A stretch of 64,000 nt of DNA. Source: Bacillus sp. Cs-700 (lineage in GTDB: Bacteria; Bacillota; Bacilli; Bacillales; Guptibacillaceae). The number at the start of each line of letters is the position of its first letter. Within the stretch, counting starts at the first letter, position 1. Made by a program: the position numbers and the translations under genes. The notes under the pieces are model-generated. The model had not been told where the DNA came from and made no database searches. It was given only the letters and a program-made list of their open reading frames with translations. Shown one piece after another: positions 1 to 11,701 of the stretch. The stretch spans positions 2,962,001-3,026,000 of the forward strand of contig NZ_CP041063.1 in assembly GCF_011082085.1 (NCBI RefSeq), in the 5' to 3' direction.

Positions 1-20
1 ATTAACTAGTAGTCATTGTT

Positions 21-38
21 CCTTGAAAACTAGATAGC
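21..38 (+). other. 5' arm of the 23S rRNA processing stem
   Basis: These 18 bases are the reverse complement of 3201-3218, with one G-U pair. They can pair across the whole 23S gene to form the long precursor stem that is cut to release 23S rRNA. The surrounding bases 1-125 are the end of the 16S-23S spacer; no tRNA gene is visible in the part shown. Seen directly in the sequence; the processing role is inferred from Bacillus rRNA operons. Confidence 0.75.
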
Positions 39-125
39 ATAAACAACGACATCCAATAATTATTTTTTTATGCAAGAACTTAGTAATAACTGATGCGTTA
101 TGGCAGCAATGCCTAACAAATCGAA

Positions 126-3053
<2,928 letters not shown>

Positions 3054-3200
3054 TAAAACGAAAAGTAAAGCAGGCTTGGTCACATTCGTAGACCATTGGA
3101 GCTCTTGAACGTAAGGCGCTTTTCGCCTGAAGTGAAAGAGTGAAATGGGCAAGAATGTAGCCTGCGGAACTAGACATTGTTATTGGAATACGTTGTGCGT

Positions 3201-3218
3201 GCTATCTAGTTTTCAGGG
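3201..3218 (+). other. 3' arm of the 23S rRNA processing stem
   Basis: The segment GCTATCTAGTTTTCAGGG pairs with 21-38 upstream of 23S. It lies between the 23S end and the 5S gene, where the precursor stem is expected in Bacillus rRNA operons. Confidence 0.75.
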
Positions 3219-3231
3219 AATACCCTGTAAA

Positions 3232-3349
<118 letters not shown>

Positions 3350-3360
3350 AACTGAAGAAA

Positions 3361-3391
3361 AGCGAGAGACCGAATGGTTTCTCGCTTTTTT
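3361..3391 (+). terminator. rRNA operon terminator
   Basis: An 11-bp stem (3361-3371 with 3376-3386, AGCGAGAGACC against GGTTTCTCGCT), a GAAT loop and a T run form a rho-independent terminator 11 bases after the 5S gene. Confidence 0.93.
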
Positions 3392-3442
3392 GTATGGTTT
3401 TATGGGTGAGTACTTACTAGCTCAAAACCCTCATTCTTCAAG

Positions 3443-3535
3443 TTCGCGGAATTAATCTCAAATTCGCGGGAATATCATGCGAAAGCGCGGAATAAATTCG
3501 AATCTCGCGGAATTATTTGAAATATCGCGGAATTA
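3443..3535. repeat. five phased copies of a CGCGGAATTA repeat
   Basis: Five imperfect copies of TTCGCGGAATTA start at about 3443, 3463, 3484, 3504 and 3524, giving a 20-21 base period with diverged, AT-rich spacers. Copy 2 reads TTCGCGGGAATA and copy 3 GCGCGGAATAA. The array sits directly after the rRNA terminator. A second pair of copies with the same 20-base spacing occurs at 27604-27634. The spacers are too short (about 8-10 bases) for CRISPR. Function unknown. Confidence 0.85.
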
Positions 3536-3588
3536 CAAGTCATATCCACCTCATTCACTTCCAAAAAGCTGCCTTTATACTTAAAAAC

Positions 3589-3621
3589 AAAAGCCGATTG
3601 CTCTGAGCTATCGGCTTTTTT
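3589..3621 (-). terminator. terminator left behind by the decayed hxlR-like gene
   Basis: A 10-bp perfect stem (3589-3598 with 3610-3619, AAAAGCCGAT against ATCGGCTTTT) is followed on the minus strand by a T-rich tract. It ends transcription coming from the HxlR-like pseudogene just upstream on that strand. It could also work in the plus direction. Confidence 0.7.
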
Positions 3622-3624
3622 ATG

Positions 3625-3825
3625 CTATTTTGCTTTACCAGTATCATCAATTTCTACCCAGTGCTCTGCCCAGTTTTCAATCTCTTGTAAAACCGGAGCG
3701 AGTGCGTACTCTTTATCGCATCAAGAGTATTCTATCCGAACGGGTGTCTCAGGATATACATTTCTTCTAACGATCCCCTGTTGCTCAAGATCCTTTAACC
3801 TCTAAGAGAGTATACGACCACTGAT
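3625..3825 (-). pseudogene. HxlR-family regulator, 5'-truncated and interrupted
   Basis: Read on the minus strand in one frame, this gives SGRILS*RLKDLEQ, then GIVRRNVYPETPVRIEYS*, then a tail ending in LAPVLQEIENWAEHW. That is the second half of an HxlR-type winged-helix DNA-binding protein: recognition helix, wing and C-terminal helix. Two in-frame stops interrupt it, and everything before the recognition helix is missing. The gene keeps its own terminator at 3589-3621. HxlR proteins of this kind often control a divergent oxidoreductase gene, and remnants of one lie just to the right. The reading frame is seen directly; the former role is inferred. Confidence 0.8.
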
Positions 3826-3829
3826 GGAA

Positions 3830-3943
3830 ATGGAAATTTTCACGGTGCAATCATGCGGTATTCGCATCGTATGGCAGAAGGATGATGAATACTATACAAA
3901 CGATCCTTCAGGGAATAGGATCCGTATGAGTTTGAAAAAATAA
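3830..3943 (+). pseudogene. C-terminal fragment of a VOC/glyoxalase-like protein
   Basis: This frame encodes 37 residues ending in DDEYYTNDPSGNRIRMSLKK before a TAA. The DPSGNRIRMS ending is typical of the last strand of vicinal-oxygen-chelate (glyoxalase/dioxygenase fold) proteins, but only this last strand is left. There is no Shine-Dalgarno site before the first ATG, which lies against the truncated end of the opposing HxlR-like pseudogene. I read it as the stump of a gene once divergent from that regulator and co-transcribed with the nitroreductase eight bases further on. The VOC assignment rests on a short motif and is moderate. Confidence 0.55.
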
Positions 3944-3963
3944 AGAAAAAGGTGGTTATTAAC

Positions 3964-4617
3964 TTGAGTATGATGGATAGGATTTTTGGTTCAACGAAAA
4001 ATGAAACGAATGCAGACAAGAAGGGGTTCTACGAGGCTGTAAAAGCAAGAAGGTCTATTTACGGGATTGGAAAAGAACGCGTCATTTCTGATGAAAAACT
4101 GCAAGAGGTGATAGAATATGCGGTTAAACACACGCCTTCAGCTTTCAATTCCCAAAGCGCAAGGGTACTTGTTCTTTTAGATGAGAACCACAATAAACTC
4201 TGGAATGAGATTACAAAAGAGACGCTTCGCGCTATCGTTCCTGCAGATCAGTTTGAGGCGACTGAAGGCCGTATGAACGGATTCGCAAGTGGGTATGGTA
4301 CGGTTCTTTTCTTTGAAGATCAAGATGTCATTAAGGGGCTTCAAGAAAAACTGCCAACATTTGCTGACAATTTTCCGAAGTGGTCACAGCATTCTTCTGG
4401 TATGCTTCAGTTTGTGATCTGGACAGCAATAGAAAAAGAAGGACTGGGTGCTTCTCTTCAGCATTACAATCCATTAATTGACGATCAAGTAAAAGAAGAA
4501 TGGAATGTACCTTCTAGCTGGGAACTTATTGCACAAATGCCTTTTGGCAATCCAACGGCACCTCCAGGAGAGAAAGAATTTCAGCCAGTAGAAGAACGAG
4601 TGATTTTTCATAAGTAA
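3964..4617 (+). CDS. nitroreductase family protein (Frm2/YdgI-like)
   Basis: This is a 217-residue flavin (FMN) oxidoreductase of the small nitroreductase fold, expected to be cytosolic and dimeric and to use NAD(P)H. The N-terminal FYEAVKARRSIYGI and HTPSAFNSQSARV stretches match the FMN-phosphate-binding part of the Frm2/HBN1-like subgroup, and the GLGASLQHYNP stretch fits the usual flavin-side motif. The start is taken as the TTG at 3964, eight bases after GGTGG; ATGs at 3970 and 3973 are alternatives. It follows a decayed VOC fragment and a decayed HxlR regulator, suggesting it once belonged to an electrophile- or quinone-response unit and has lost that control. The natural substrate cannot be read from sequence. 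Confidence 0.88.
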   Translation: MSMMDRIFGSTKNETNADKKGFYEAVKARRSIYGIGKERVISDEKLQEVIEYAVKHTPSAFNSQSARVLVLLDENHNKLWNEITKETLRAIVPADQFEATEGRMNGFASGYGTVLFFEDQDVIKGLQEKLPTFADNFPKWSQHSSGMLQFVIWTAIEKEGLGASLQHYNPLIDDQVKEEWNVPSSWELIAQMPFGNPTAPPGEKEFQPVEERVIFHK

Positions 4618-4620
4618 TAA

Positions 4621-4652
4621 AAAAAGAAGAAGCGAGATGCTTCTTCTTTTTT
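4621..4652 (+). terminator. terminator after the nitroreductase gene
   Basis: The stem AGAAGAAGC/GCTTCTTCT (4625-4633 with 4639-4647) has a GAGAT loop and is followed by TTTTT. Confidence 0.85.
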
Positions 4653-4670
4653 AATGGTGAATTTCGATAA

Positions 4671-4687
4671 TGTTAGTTAATCTAACA
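4671..4687 (+). promoter_or_regulatory. TnrA/GlnR box upstream of the urease operon
   Basis: TGTTAGTTAATCTAACA matches the TnrA/GlnR consensus TGTNAN7TNACA at every fixed position and is a near-perfect palindrome. It lies 199 bases before ureA. TnrA activates, and GlnR represses, Bacillus genes for secondary nitrogen sources, including urease, so nitrogen control here is a firm inference. The best-looking -10 (TATAAT, 4832-4837) is further away than TnrA normally acts, so the transcription start is unclear. Confidence 0.82.
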
Positions 4688-4724
4688 TATTATTTCAAGC
4701 GTACAAACACAAAAATGAATACGT

Positions 4725-4739
4725 TACCAAACGTTGGTA
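4725..4739. promoter_or_regulatory. 15-base palindrome in the urease leader region
   Basis: TACCAAACGTTGGTA has perfect 6-base arms around ACG, which is operator-like. It lies 38 bases after the TnrA box and 147 bases before ureA. No known regulator can be assigned from the sequence. Confidence 0.4.
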
Positions 4740-4885
4740 TAAATATGTTTTTCGTCATAATTTTTTAGACCACGAGGTGAACTTGTGAAATAAAAATATC
4801 CCTAAGATATTTAATAACCTTCTATTTTATGTATAATGTGAATTATCATAATTTTCGGTTTCCGTGTAAGTGAGGGGGAGTTTCT

Positions 4886-5188
4886 TTGAAGCTAATGGCG
4901 AGAGAACAGGAGAAGCTAATGATTGTCGTAGCTGCAGATTTAGCTAGGAGACGACAGGCTAGAGGGTTAAAGCTTAATTATCCAGAAGCAACTGCGATTA
5001 TTACATATGAAGTGCTTGAGGGAGCAAGAGATGGAAAGAGTGTTGCAGAATTGATGCAGTATGGCCGGAAGATTCTTGCTAGAGAAGATGTCATGGAAGG
5101 TGTCGCGGAAATGATTTCAGATATACAGGTAGAGGCTACCTTTCAGGATGGTACCAAATTAGTGACTGTTCATGATCCAATCATATGA
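4886..5188 (+). CDS. ureA: urease gamma subunit
   Basis: This is the 100-residue small subunit of nickel urease (urea + H2O to 2 NH3 + CO2). It matches the usual family length. Characteristic stretches are [44 protein letters not shown] and [20 protein letters not shown]. The TTG start follows GAGGGGGAG by six bases. It is the first gene of ureABCEFGD and the permease gene. In Bacillus the gamma, beta and alpha chains assemble as a trimer of trimers in the cytosol. Confidence 0.97.
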   Translation: MKLMAREQEKLMIVVAADLARRRQARGLKLNYPEATAIITYEVLEGARDGKSVAELMQYGRKILAREDVMEGVAEMISDIQVEATFQDGTKLVTVHDPII

Positions 5189-5200
5189 GGAGGGTTAGCA

Positions 5201-5524
5201 TTGGTTCCAGGTGAATACAAGTTAAAGTTAGATCCAATTGTTTGTAACGAAGAGAAGGAAACTACTGAGATAGAAGTGACAAACGTTGGTGATCGGCCTG
5301 TTCAAATTGGCTCTCATTTTCATTTTTATGAAGTGAATGATGCGTTAAGGTTTGATCGTGATCGTGCTTTTGGTATGCATTTAAATATTGCCGCAGGTAC
5401 CGCTGTTCGGTTTGAACCAGGTGATGCAAAAGAAGTGACGTTAGTTGGATTTTCAGGTGATCGAAAGGTGTTCGGACTTAATAATCGAACGAACGGTTCG
5501 TTAGATCGAGAGGTGAATCGATGA
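5201..5524 (+). CDS. ureB: urease beta subunit
   Basis: This is the 107-residue beta subunit of urease. It is recognised by VPGEYKLK at the start, the conserved [18 protein letters not shown] and the [19 protein letters not shown] stretch, and it has the normal family length. It starts with TTG after GGAGGG, 12 bases beyond ureA, and its end overlaps the ureC start by four bases (ATGA), so the two are translationally coupled. The beta subunit supports the mobile flap over the alpha-subunit active site. Confidence 0.97.
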   Translation: MVPGEYKLKLDPIVCNEEKETTEIEVTNVGDRPVQIGSHFHFYEVNDALRFDRDRAFGMHLNIAAGTAVRFEPGDAKEVTLVGFSGDRKVFGLNNRTNGSLDREVNR

Positions 5525-7227
5525 GTTTTGAACTTTCAAGAAAAGCTTATTCGGATATGTTTGGTCCGACAGTTGGTGATCAAGTTCGATTAGCAGATAC
5601 AGAGTTATTTATTGAAGTAGAACGAGATGAAACAACCTATGGTGATGAAGTGAAGTTCGGTGGGGGAAAGGTGATTCGAGATGGTATGGGGCAGCATCCG
5701 CTCGCTACACGAGCTAAGTCTGTCGATCTAGTCGTAACCAATGCTCTCATTGTTGATTATACCGGCATTTATAAAGCTGACATCGGAGTGAAGGATGGTC
5801 GTATTATTTCGATTGGTAAGGCCGGTAATCCGTATTTAATGGATAATGTTGATATTGTGGTTGGTGCTTCTACAGAAGTGATTGCTGCTGAGGGAATGAT
5901 TGTTACGGCGGGGGGAATCGATTCTCACATTCATTTTATTTGTCCCCAATTAATTGAGACAGCGATCGAGTCTGGTATTACGACGATGCTGGGAGGAGGA
6001 ACGGGACCAGCGACAGGAACGAATGCGACTACATGTACACCTGGTGAATGGAATATTCATCGTATGCTTGAGTCGGCAGAAGCGTTTCCTGTGAATCTTG
6101 GCTTTCTAGGCAAAGGCAATGCTTCAGGGCAAGAGGCATTAAAGGAACAGATTGAGGCAGGGGCTATTGGGTTGAAGCTTCATGAGGATTGGGGGACCAC
6201 AGCTGCTTCCATCAATACGGCATTGACGGTAGCTGATCAGTACGATGTTCAAGTAGCGATCCATACGGACACCTTAAACGAAGGTGGATTCGTAGAAGAT
6301 ACGCTGAATGCCATTGATGGTAGGGTTATCCATACGTATCATACAGAAGGAGCAGGTGGTGGGCATGCGCCGGATATTATAAAAGCCGCTTCATATGAAC
6401 ATATCCTCCCGTCCTCTACTAACCCAACACGGCCTTTTACAATGAATACAATCGCAGAGCACCTGGATATGCTGATGGTTTGCCATCATCTTGATTCTTC
6501 TGTACCAGAGGATGTTGCTTTTGCGGACTCGAGAATTAGGAAAGAAACCATTGCAGCAGAAGATATTCTGCATGATATGGGAGTCTTTAGCATCATTAGC
6601 TCAGACTCGCAAGCAATGGGGAGAGTTGGAGAAGTGATATCTAGAACGTGGCAGACGGCAGATAAGATGAAAAAGCAGCGCGGTGCGGTGCCTAAAGATG
6701 ATGACAATGATAACGAACGTGTGAAACGTTATATAGCGAAATATACAATTAATCCAGCGATTGCGCATGGCATTTCAGAGGAAGTTGGGTCCATTGAAGT
6801 GGGAAAGTTAGCAGATTTCGTTCTATGGAAGCCGGCCTTTTTCGGCGTAAAGCCGGAGCAAATCGTTAAAGGCGGAATGATTGCGTGGAGCGTGATGGGA
6901 GACCCAAATGCTTCGATTCCTACTCCACAGCCAGCTCTCTATCGACCGATGTTTGGACAATTTGGAAAAGCGAAATCACAAACATCGATTACCTTTTTAT
7001 CTCAAGCTGCCATTGAAAAAGGGGTTTATGAAAAGCTTGGACTACAAAAAATTATCAAACCGGTGAAAAATATTCGTAAGCTTCGAAAAAAAGATATGAA
7101 ATACAATGGCGAAACGCCGGATATTCAAGTTGATCCAGAGACATATGAAGTGGTCGTAGATGGTGAACTGATCACCTGTGAACCTGCGACAAGTGTACCA
7201 CTTGCCCAACGATACTTTTTATTTTGA
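5521..7227 (+). CDS. ureC: urease alpha subunit (catalytic)
   Basis: This is the 568-residue catalytic subunit with all metal and catalytic positions in place: nickel-binding H136 and H138 ([10 protein letters not shown]), the carbamylated lysine K219 in [10 protein letters not shown]248 and H274, the flap cysteine and base histidine in CHHLD (321-325), and nickel-binding D362 in [12 protein letters not shown]. The length is normal and there is no frameshift. It overlaps ureB by four bases. Activity needs nickel and CO2 delivered by UreE, UreF, UreG and UreD, all encoded directly downstream. Confidence 0.98.
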   Translation: MSFELSRKAYSDMFGPTVGDQVRLADTELFIEVERDETTYGDEVKFGGGKVIRDGMGQHPLATRAKSVDLVVTNALIVDYTGIYKADIGVKDGRIISIGKAGNPYLMDNVDIVVGASTEVIAAEGMIVTAGGIDSHIHFICPQLIETAIESGITTMLGGGTGPATGTNATTCTPGEWNIHRMLESAEAFPVNLGFLGKGNASGQEALKEQIEAGAIGLKLHEDWGTTAASINTALTVADQYDVQVAIHTDTLNEGGFVEDTLNAIDGRVIHTYHTEGAGGGHAPDIIKAASYEHILPSSTNPTRPFTMNTIAEHLDMLMVCHHLDSSVPEDVAFADSRIRKETIAAEDILHDMGVFSIISSDSQAMGRVGEVISRTWQTADKMKKQRGAVPKDDDNDNERVKRYIAKYTINPAIAHGISEEVGSIEVGKLADFVLWKPAFFGVKPEQIVKGGMIAWSVMGDPNASIPTPQPALYRPMFGQFGKAKSQTSITFLSQAAIEKGVYEKLGLQKIIKPVKNIRKLRKKDMKYNGETPDIQVDPETYEVVVDGELITCEPATSVPLAQRYFLF

Positions 7228-7239
7228 GGTGGAGAATCG

Positions 7240-7680
7240 ATGATCATTAGTGAAATCAAGGGGAACATTCATGAAGAAAAAGGAGCTTTGCCACACTTAG
7301 AAAGAGTGTATTTGCGAAGTGATGAGCTTGTGAAACGAATTCAGCGTGTAAAAACAGATCATGGGAAAGAGCTTGGTATTAAGTTGTCCGTACCAAAAGA
7401 TTTGGTAGACGGCGACATTCTTTATCGAACAGGAGAAAATATGATAGTGGTCAGTGTCCTTGAGGATGAAGTAATTGTGATTCAGCCTGATTCCTTAAAA
7501 CAAATGGGAGAAGTAGCGCATATGCTCGGCAACCGGCATTTGCCAGCACAATTTGAGGGGAGCGAAATGATTGTACAGCATGACTATCTCGTCGTGAGGT
7601 TGTTAACTGATATGAACGTCAGACATGTGATCGAGGAACGAAAAATGAAAGAAGCGTTTAAATACATTGGGCATGACTAA
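7240..7680 (+). CDS. ureE: urease nickel metallochaperone UreE
   Basis: This is a 146-residue cytosolic protein that carries nickel to the urease activation complex. The N-terminal peptide-binding domain (with RVKTDHGKELGIKL) is followed by the metal-binding domain containing MLGNRHLPAQF, whose histidine binds nickel at the dimer interface. The C-terminus lacks the long His-rich tail of some enterobacterial UreE proteins. GGTGGAG precedes the ATG. The end overlaps the start of ureF. Confidence 0.96.
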   Translation: MIISEIKGNIHEEKGALPHLERVYLRSDELVKRIQRVKTDHGKELGIKLSVPKDLVDGDILYRTGENMIVVSVLEDEVIVIQPDSLKQMGEVAHMLGNRHLPAQFEGSEMIVQHDYLVVRLLTDMNVRHVIEERKMKEAFKYIGHD

Positions 7681-8359
7681 TGCGCTTTTTCCAATGCTAC
7701 AAATGAGTGACTCGCAATTTCCATCAGGTGCTTTCTCTCATTCGTTTGGAATCGAAACGTATATTTCAAACGGCATCGTTCATGATTCCGCTTCCTTTCA
7801 ACATGTGCTAGAACTGTTTCTAGCTAATCAACTTGTCTATACGGATGGACTAGCCTGTCGCTTTGCCTATGAGTGTTTGGAGTCAGGTAACATTGAGAAA
7901 CTGTGGGAACTGGATCAAACATTGTATGCTCTTGGCATGGCTCGAGAAACGAGAGAAGGGAATAGGAGAATTGGGGATCGTCTCGTTAAAGTGGTTTCGA
8001 CACTTTACCCCAGTTCAATTTTTGATCAGTATCTCGTTGAATTGAAAAAGAAAAATGCATATGGACATGGAGCACTCGTATTTGCCATTGTCTCTCACCA
8101 ACTTGGTATCGATGTGGAAACAGCGGTTTCATGTTATGGATTTGCGACGGCTTCGTCACTTGTTCAAAATGCGGTGAGAGGGGTTCCACTTGGGCAAACC
8201 GATGGCCAGAAAATCCTCGTAAACATTCAACCGTTATTAACGAATAGCGTAGAAAAATTGATGATGCTTGGTGAGAGTGACTTTGGGGTCGGAGCACCAG
8301 GTCTTGAAATCGCACAAATGCAGCATGAGACGATTAATGTCCGCTTATTTATGAGCTAA
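7673..8359 (+). CDS. ureF: urease accessory protein UreF
   Basis: This all-helical accessory protein bridges UreD-urease and UreG and gates GTP-dependent nickel insertion. The family hallmark near the N-terminus, [20 protein letters not shown], and the later [13 protein letters not shown] are present. The start is taken at the ATG of 7673 (228 residues), which overlaps the ureE end by eight bases; an in-frame TTG at 7667 would add two residues. No clear Shine-Dalgarno is visible, so translation probably depends on ureE. Confidence 0.94.
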   Translation: MTNALFPMLQMSDSQFPSGAFSHSFGIETYISNGIVHDSASFQHVLELFLANQLVYTDGLACRFAYECLESGNIEKLWELDQTLYALGMARETREGNRRIGDRLVKVVSTLYPSSIFDQYLVELKKKNAYGHGALVFAIVSHQLGIDVETAVSCYGFATASSLVQNAVRGVPLGQTDGQKILVNIQPLLTNSVEKLMMLGESDFGVGAPGLEIAQMQHETINVRLFMS

Positions 8360-8375
8360 CGAAAGGATGATGAAA

Positions 8376-8993
8376 ATGAGTGAACCAATTCGAATTGGCA
8401 TCGGAGGCCCAGTTGGTGCAGGTAAAACATTATTAGTGGATCGATTAACCCGGGCAATGAAAAATGAATTTAGTATGGCCGTTATCACAAATGATATTTA
8501 TACAAAAGAAGATGCGATGTTTTTAAACAAAAATGGGATTTTACCTTCAGATCGAATTATTGGAGTAGAAACAGGAGGGTGTCCGCATACGGCGATTCGT
8601 GAGGATGCTTCGATGAACTTTGCAGCCATTGATGAACTAAACGAGCGTCATGAAGATCTTGATCTCATCTTTGTAGAAAGCGGTGGGGATAACCTTGCTG
8701 CTACGTTTAGTCCAGAGCTTGTCGATTTTTCAATTTACATTATTGATGTTGCGCAAGGGGAGAAAATTCCCCGCAAAGGTGGACAAGGGATGATTAAATC
8801 AGATTTGTTTATCATTAATAAGACAGATCTTGCCCCATATGTAGGAGCGAACCTTGATGTGATGCGCGAAGATACGTTGAAGTCTAGAGGAGACAGGCCG
8901 TTTTTCTTTACGAATTTAAAAGAAGAGACTGGTGTTAGTGATGTTGTGAAATGGTTAAAAGAACAGGCATTTTTTGTAGGACTTGAACAGTGA
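8376..8993 (+). CDS. ureG: urease GTPase UreG
   Basis: This SIMIBI-class GTPase powers nickel insertion. It has the P-loop GPVGAGKT, the metal-binding CPH in [14 protein letters not shown], the [15 protein letters not shown] switch segment and the NKTD guanine-specificity motif. The start is taken as the ATG at 8376, nine bases after GAAAGG, giving 205 residues ([11 protein letters not shown]); ATGs at 8367 and 8370 overlap the Shine-Dalgarno and are less likely. It overlaps ureD by four bases. Confidence 0.97.
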   Translation: MSEPIRIGIGGPVGAGKTLLVDRLTRAMKNEFSMAVITNDIYTKEDAMFLNKNGILPSDRIIGVETGGCPHTAIREDASMNFAAIDELNERHEDLDLIFVESGGDNLAATFSPELVDFSIYIIDVAQGEKIPRKGGQGMIKSDLFIINKTDLAPYVGANLDVMREDTLKSRGDRPFFFTNLKEETGVSDVVKWLKEQAFFVGLEQ

Positions 8994-9799
8994 CGTATAC
9001 AGGTTACCTTGAGCTAGAAGCATCTGAGAGGTACGGCAAATCAGTTCTTTCAGACGCTTATTATAACGGTGTGTTTAAAATTTCACGCCCTACATACACA
9101 GAGGAAGGTCTCCCGCTTGTCCAGCTGATCCACGTTGGCGGTGGATATGTTGATGGTGATACATATTATACGCAAATTAATGTGAAGAAGAACGCGAAGT
9201 TAGCGGTGACGACGCAGGCTTCCACCAAGGTTTATAAAACGCCAAACAAGCAAGTCGAGCAGAAAATCGTCTATAAGTTGGATGAGCAAAGCGAATTACA
9301 TATCAAGCAAGATCCGCTCATTGCTTATCGAGATGCTCGTTTTTTACAGGAAACGGACGTCTATATGGATAAGAGCGCTGTCTTTTTTTTAACCGATATT
9401 GTGACGCCTGGCTGGTCAAAAGAGGGTGACCTATTTCCATACACGCTTGTGTCATCAAAGGTAAAAGTCTATCAAAATCATAAACTGACAGTCTATGATC
9501 ACTTGCGTTTAAAACCTCAGGATGACGTTAATAAACTTTTTTATTTAGAGGGGAATACACATATCGGATCGCTGTTTTTTATCCATCCGAATGTGACAGA
9601 TGAATGGATTGAGGAGTTACGAGAACACCTTTCTTCTTTTAATGAAGTGCATTACGGTGTTTCATTATTAGCGGTTCCTGGGTGCTGTTTCAGAATACTT
9701 GCGAAGCGGACATCTTTAATTGAGAAGGTATTTGGTGCGATTGAAGAGTTCATGCATCGTACGATTGACCACCAAGGTGCGATATCCTGGCGCAAGTAG
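8990..9799 (+). CDS. ureD: urease accessory protein UreD
   Basis: This is a 269-residue beta-helical scaffold that binds apo-urease and recruits UreF and UreG. Conserved stretches are [47 protein letters not shown] and SRPT near the start. It begins at a GTG that overlaps the ureG stop (GTGA). Gene order ureABCEFGD matches that of other urea-splitting Bacillaceae. Confidence 0.96.
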   Translation: MTYTGYLELEASERYGKSVLSDAYYNGVFKISRPTYTEEGLPLVQLIHVGGGYVDGDTYYTQINVKKNAKLAVTTQASTKVYKTPNKQVEQKIVYKLDEQSELHIKQDPLIAYRDARFLQETDVYMDKSAVFFLTDIVTPGWSKEGDLFPYTLVSSKVKVYQNHKLTVYDHLRLKPQDDVNKLFYLEGNTHIGSLFFIHPNVTDEWIEELREHLSSFNEVHYGVSLLAVPGCCFRILAKRTSLIEKVFGAIEEFMHRTIDHQGAISWRK

Positions 9800-9820
9800 C
9801 AGACATAGAGGGGGATAAGG

Positions 9821-10453
9821 ATGGACGCTAGTTTAGTATCAATCTTGGTCATTGGTTTTTTACTTGGTATCAAACATGCCATTGAACCGGATCATGTGAT
9901 CGCTGTATCAACAATTGCAAGTAAAACGCGTAGTTTGTGGAAGTCGTCACTAGCTGGTGTTTATTGGGGAATTGGGCATACAACAACACTCTTTTTAGTA
10001 GGTATGCTTGTTTTTATTTTTAACGCAACGATTACAGATAAATGGGCGATGTCGCTTGAGATGCTTGTTGGGTTTATGCTCGTGTTTCTTGGAATAAGAA
10101 CCTTTCTAACAAAGGCAGTTAATAAAGGTGTGAAAGGTAATCGTAGCTATATCCAATCAGGAATTATCGGATTTGTTCACGGGTTAGCTGGGAGCGCTGC
10201 AATGGTTCTATTAACGATGAGTACGGTTGAAACGCTATGGCAGGGGGCAATCTATATTCTTGTTTTTGGTGTCGGGACATGTGTCGGCATGTTAGGGTTT
10301 ACAACTATTCTAGGTATTCCATTCGTTGCTACCAAGAAACAGTTGAAGCTCAACCATCGATTAACTCAGCTAACAGGAGTTCTCTCAATTGGGTTTGGGT
10401 TTTATTATATTTATCGTATTGGTGTAACAGATGGGTTATTTAGCTTTCTTTAG
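9821..10453 (+). CDS. nickel permease of the urease operon (UreH/NiCoT-like)
   Basis: This is a 210-residue integral membrane protein with about six hydrophobic segments. The first segment contains GIKHAIEPDHVIAVST, which carries the HA-x3-DH nickel/cobalt signature of the NiCoT superfamily, and GHTTTLFLVG follows in the next segment. It is 21 bases after ureD, with an AGAGGGGGA ribosome site, and ends the operon at a strong terminator. The position argues for nickel uptake for urease. Beware of naming: this family is called UreH in some Bacillus strains, whereas elsewhere UreH means the UreD protein. Confidence 0.88.
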   Translation: MDASLVSILVIGFLLGIKHAIEPDHVIAVSTIASKTRSLWKSSLAGVYWGIGHTTTLFLVGMLVFIFNATITDKWAMSLEMLVGFMLVFLGIRTFLTKAVNKGVKGNRSYIQSGIIGFVHGLAGSAAMVLLTMSTVETLWQGAIYILVFGVGTCVGMLGFTTILGIPFVATKKQLKLNHRLTQLTGVLSIGFGFYYIYRIGVTDGLFSFL

Positions 10454-10470
10454 AAAAGGCTAAGGCAAAG

Positions 10471-10510
10471 CAGAGGCAATCGGTTACGTATACCGATCGC
10501 CTCTGTTTTT
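10471..10510. terminator. bidirectional terminator between the urease operon and hsp20
   Basis: A 14-bp stem with one mismatch (10471-10484 with 10492-10505, CAGAGGCAATCGGT against ACCGATCGCCTCTG) is followed by TTTTTAAG. It lies between two converging genes; the A and T runs on its two sides suit both directions. Confidence 0.88.
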
Positions 10511-10946
10511 AAGATTCATCTATATCTGTAATTTTTAGGCGTTTTTTCTCTTCTCTTGATTCAATGAGTCTATGCAGATGAATTAATAGGATACCTCTTT
10601 TATAACTCGCATCAATCGGTTTATCACGAACGGGAAAAGGAAGTTCAACAATGCGCTCAAATGGGCCATGCTTATACTCTTCCTGAACGTTTTGATACCC
10701 TTTAATGTCCATGGTCGTTTGTCCTTTTACTTTAAGTGTCCGATAATGAATGTAAACATCTACATCATCGATTTTCTTAATTCCCGGAAGGTAGACAGTG
10801 CAAATAAGTTCGTTTCCTGCTTCATAAAGATTAACAAGTGGCCCGTTTGAAGCGAACATATCCTGAAAATCTGTCCAGAAGTCATCCCCCATAAATTTAT
10901 TCATCTTATTTCGCCAATCATACATTTGACTCCAATAGTCCCCCAT
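10509..10946 (-). CDS. Hsp20/alpha-crystallin family protein
   Basis: This is a 145-residue small-heat-shock-type protein. An N-terminal aromatic region (WSQMYDWRNKMNKF) is followed by the crystallin sandwich from about residue 40 (NELICTVYLPGIKKIDDVDV), ending with YKRGILLIHLHR, which stands in for the A-x-x-x-G-v-L motif. The start follows GGGGAGGAA by six bases. Bacillus relatives act as ATP-independent holdases, and some belong to the spore coat; I cannot say which applies here. It is a single gene, converging on the urease operon. Confidence 0.85.
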   Translation of the reverse strand: MGDYWSQMYDWRNKMNKFMGDDFWTDFQDMFASNGPLVNLYEAGNELICTVYLPGIKKIDDVDVYIHYRTLKVKGQTTMDIKGYQNVQEEYKHGPFERIVELPFPVRDKPIDASYKRGILLIHLHRLIESREEKKRLKITDIDES

Positions 10947-11170
10947 ATGGTTTCCTCCCCCGGCTTTTTCCCAGTATATGCATCAAACTAGTGATTGTTA
11001 AGAGGTTGAAGAAATGGTTTTCAAAAACGAATCCTGTTAAAAGAGAAACATGGAAAAATTAGTCGAAACTTTTTAGCTAAATTCGATAAATATCGCATGC
11101 GATTTTCTGTTTCCTCGTGTTATGCTAGGGAAAGTTCGAGTTAGAACGCTAAGGGAAAAGGAGGATGGAC

Positions 11171-11698
11171 ATGCTGGATACAGGTCTTGGCATGGTTTTG
11201 ACTATTTTTGTGATTAATATCTTCTATGTATCGTTTCTTACGATGCGGACGATTCTAACACTTAAAGGTCAGCGATACCTTGCAGCTGTTACAGGAACAA
11301 TTGAAATTGCGATATATGTTATAGGACTTGGTCTCGTCCTCGATAACCTAGGGCAAATTCAAAACGTAATTGCATACGCCCTTGGTTTCGGTGTAGGAAT
11401 TATCGTTGGGATGAAGATTGAAGAATACCTTGCGCTTGGTTATATTACAGTGAATGCCATTACAACAAAGCTTGAAGATGACATTCCTAATAAATTAAGA
11501 GATATCGGGTATGGTGTTACGCACTACCTTGCGCATGGTAGACAGGGAGAACGTTTGGTGATGCAAGTACTAACGTCACGTAAATCGGAAAGAAAGCTCT
11601 ATAAAGCGATTGAAGATCTTGATCCGAAAGCTTTCGTTATCTCTTATGAACCCCGGACCTTCCAGGGAGGATTCTGGGTTAGAAAAATTCGGAGGTAA
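11171..11698 (+). CDS. yebE: UPF0316/DUF2179 membrane protein (YebE-like)
   Basis: This is a 175-residue protein with three predicted membrane segments in the first 90 residues ([20 protein letters not shown] and following) and a C-terminal cytosolic DUF2179 domain ending in [13 protein letters not shown]2179 is shared with the YitT family; the function is unknown. The start is taken as the ATG at 11171, six bases after AAAAGGAGG; the ATG at 11165 abuts the Shine-Dalgarno. It is paired with yebG and precedes the pur operon, as in B. subtilis. Confidence 0.92.
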   Translation: MLDTGLGMVLTIFVINIFYVSFLTMRTILTLKGQRYLAAVTGTIEIAIYVIGLGLVLDNLGQIQNVIAYALGFGVGIIVGMKIEEYLALGYITVNAITTKLEDDIPNKLRDIGYGVTHYLAHGRQGERLVMQVLTSRKSERKLYKAIEDLDPKAFVISYEPRTFQGGFWVRKIRR

Positions 11699-11701
11699 TG
11701 T

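Noticed and set aside
3443-3535. CRISPR-like reading of the regular repeats
   Set aside because: Repeat units are about 11-12 bases with 8-10 base spacers, far below CRISPR sizes, and no cas genes occur in the window.
3842-3920. Promoter for the nitroreductase gene inside the VOC fragment (TACTAT near 3890)
   Set aside because: No -35 at a proper distance; too weak to list.
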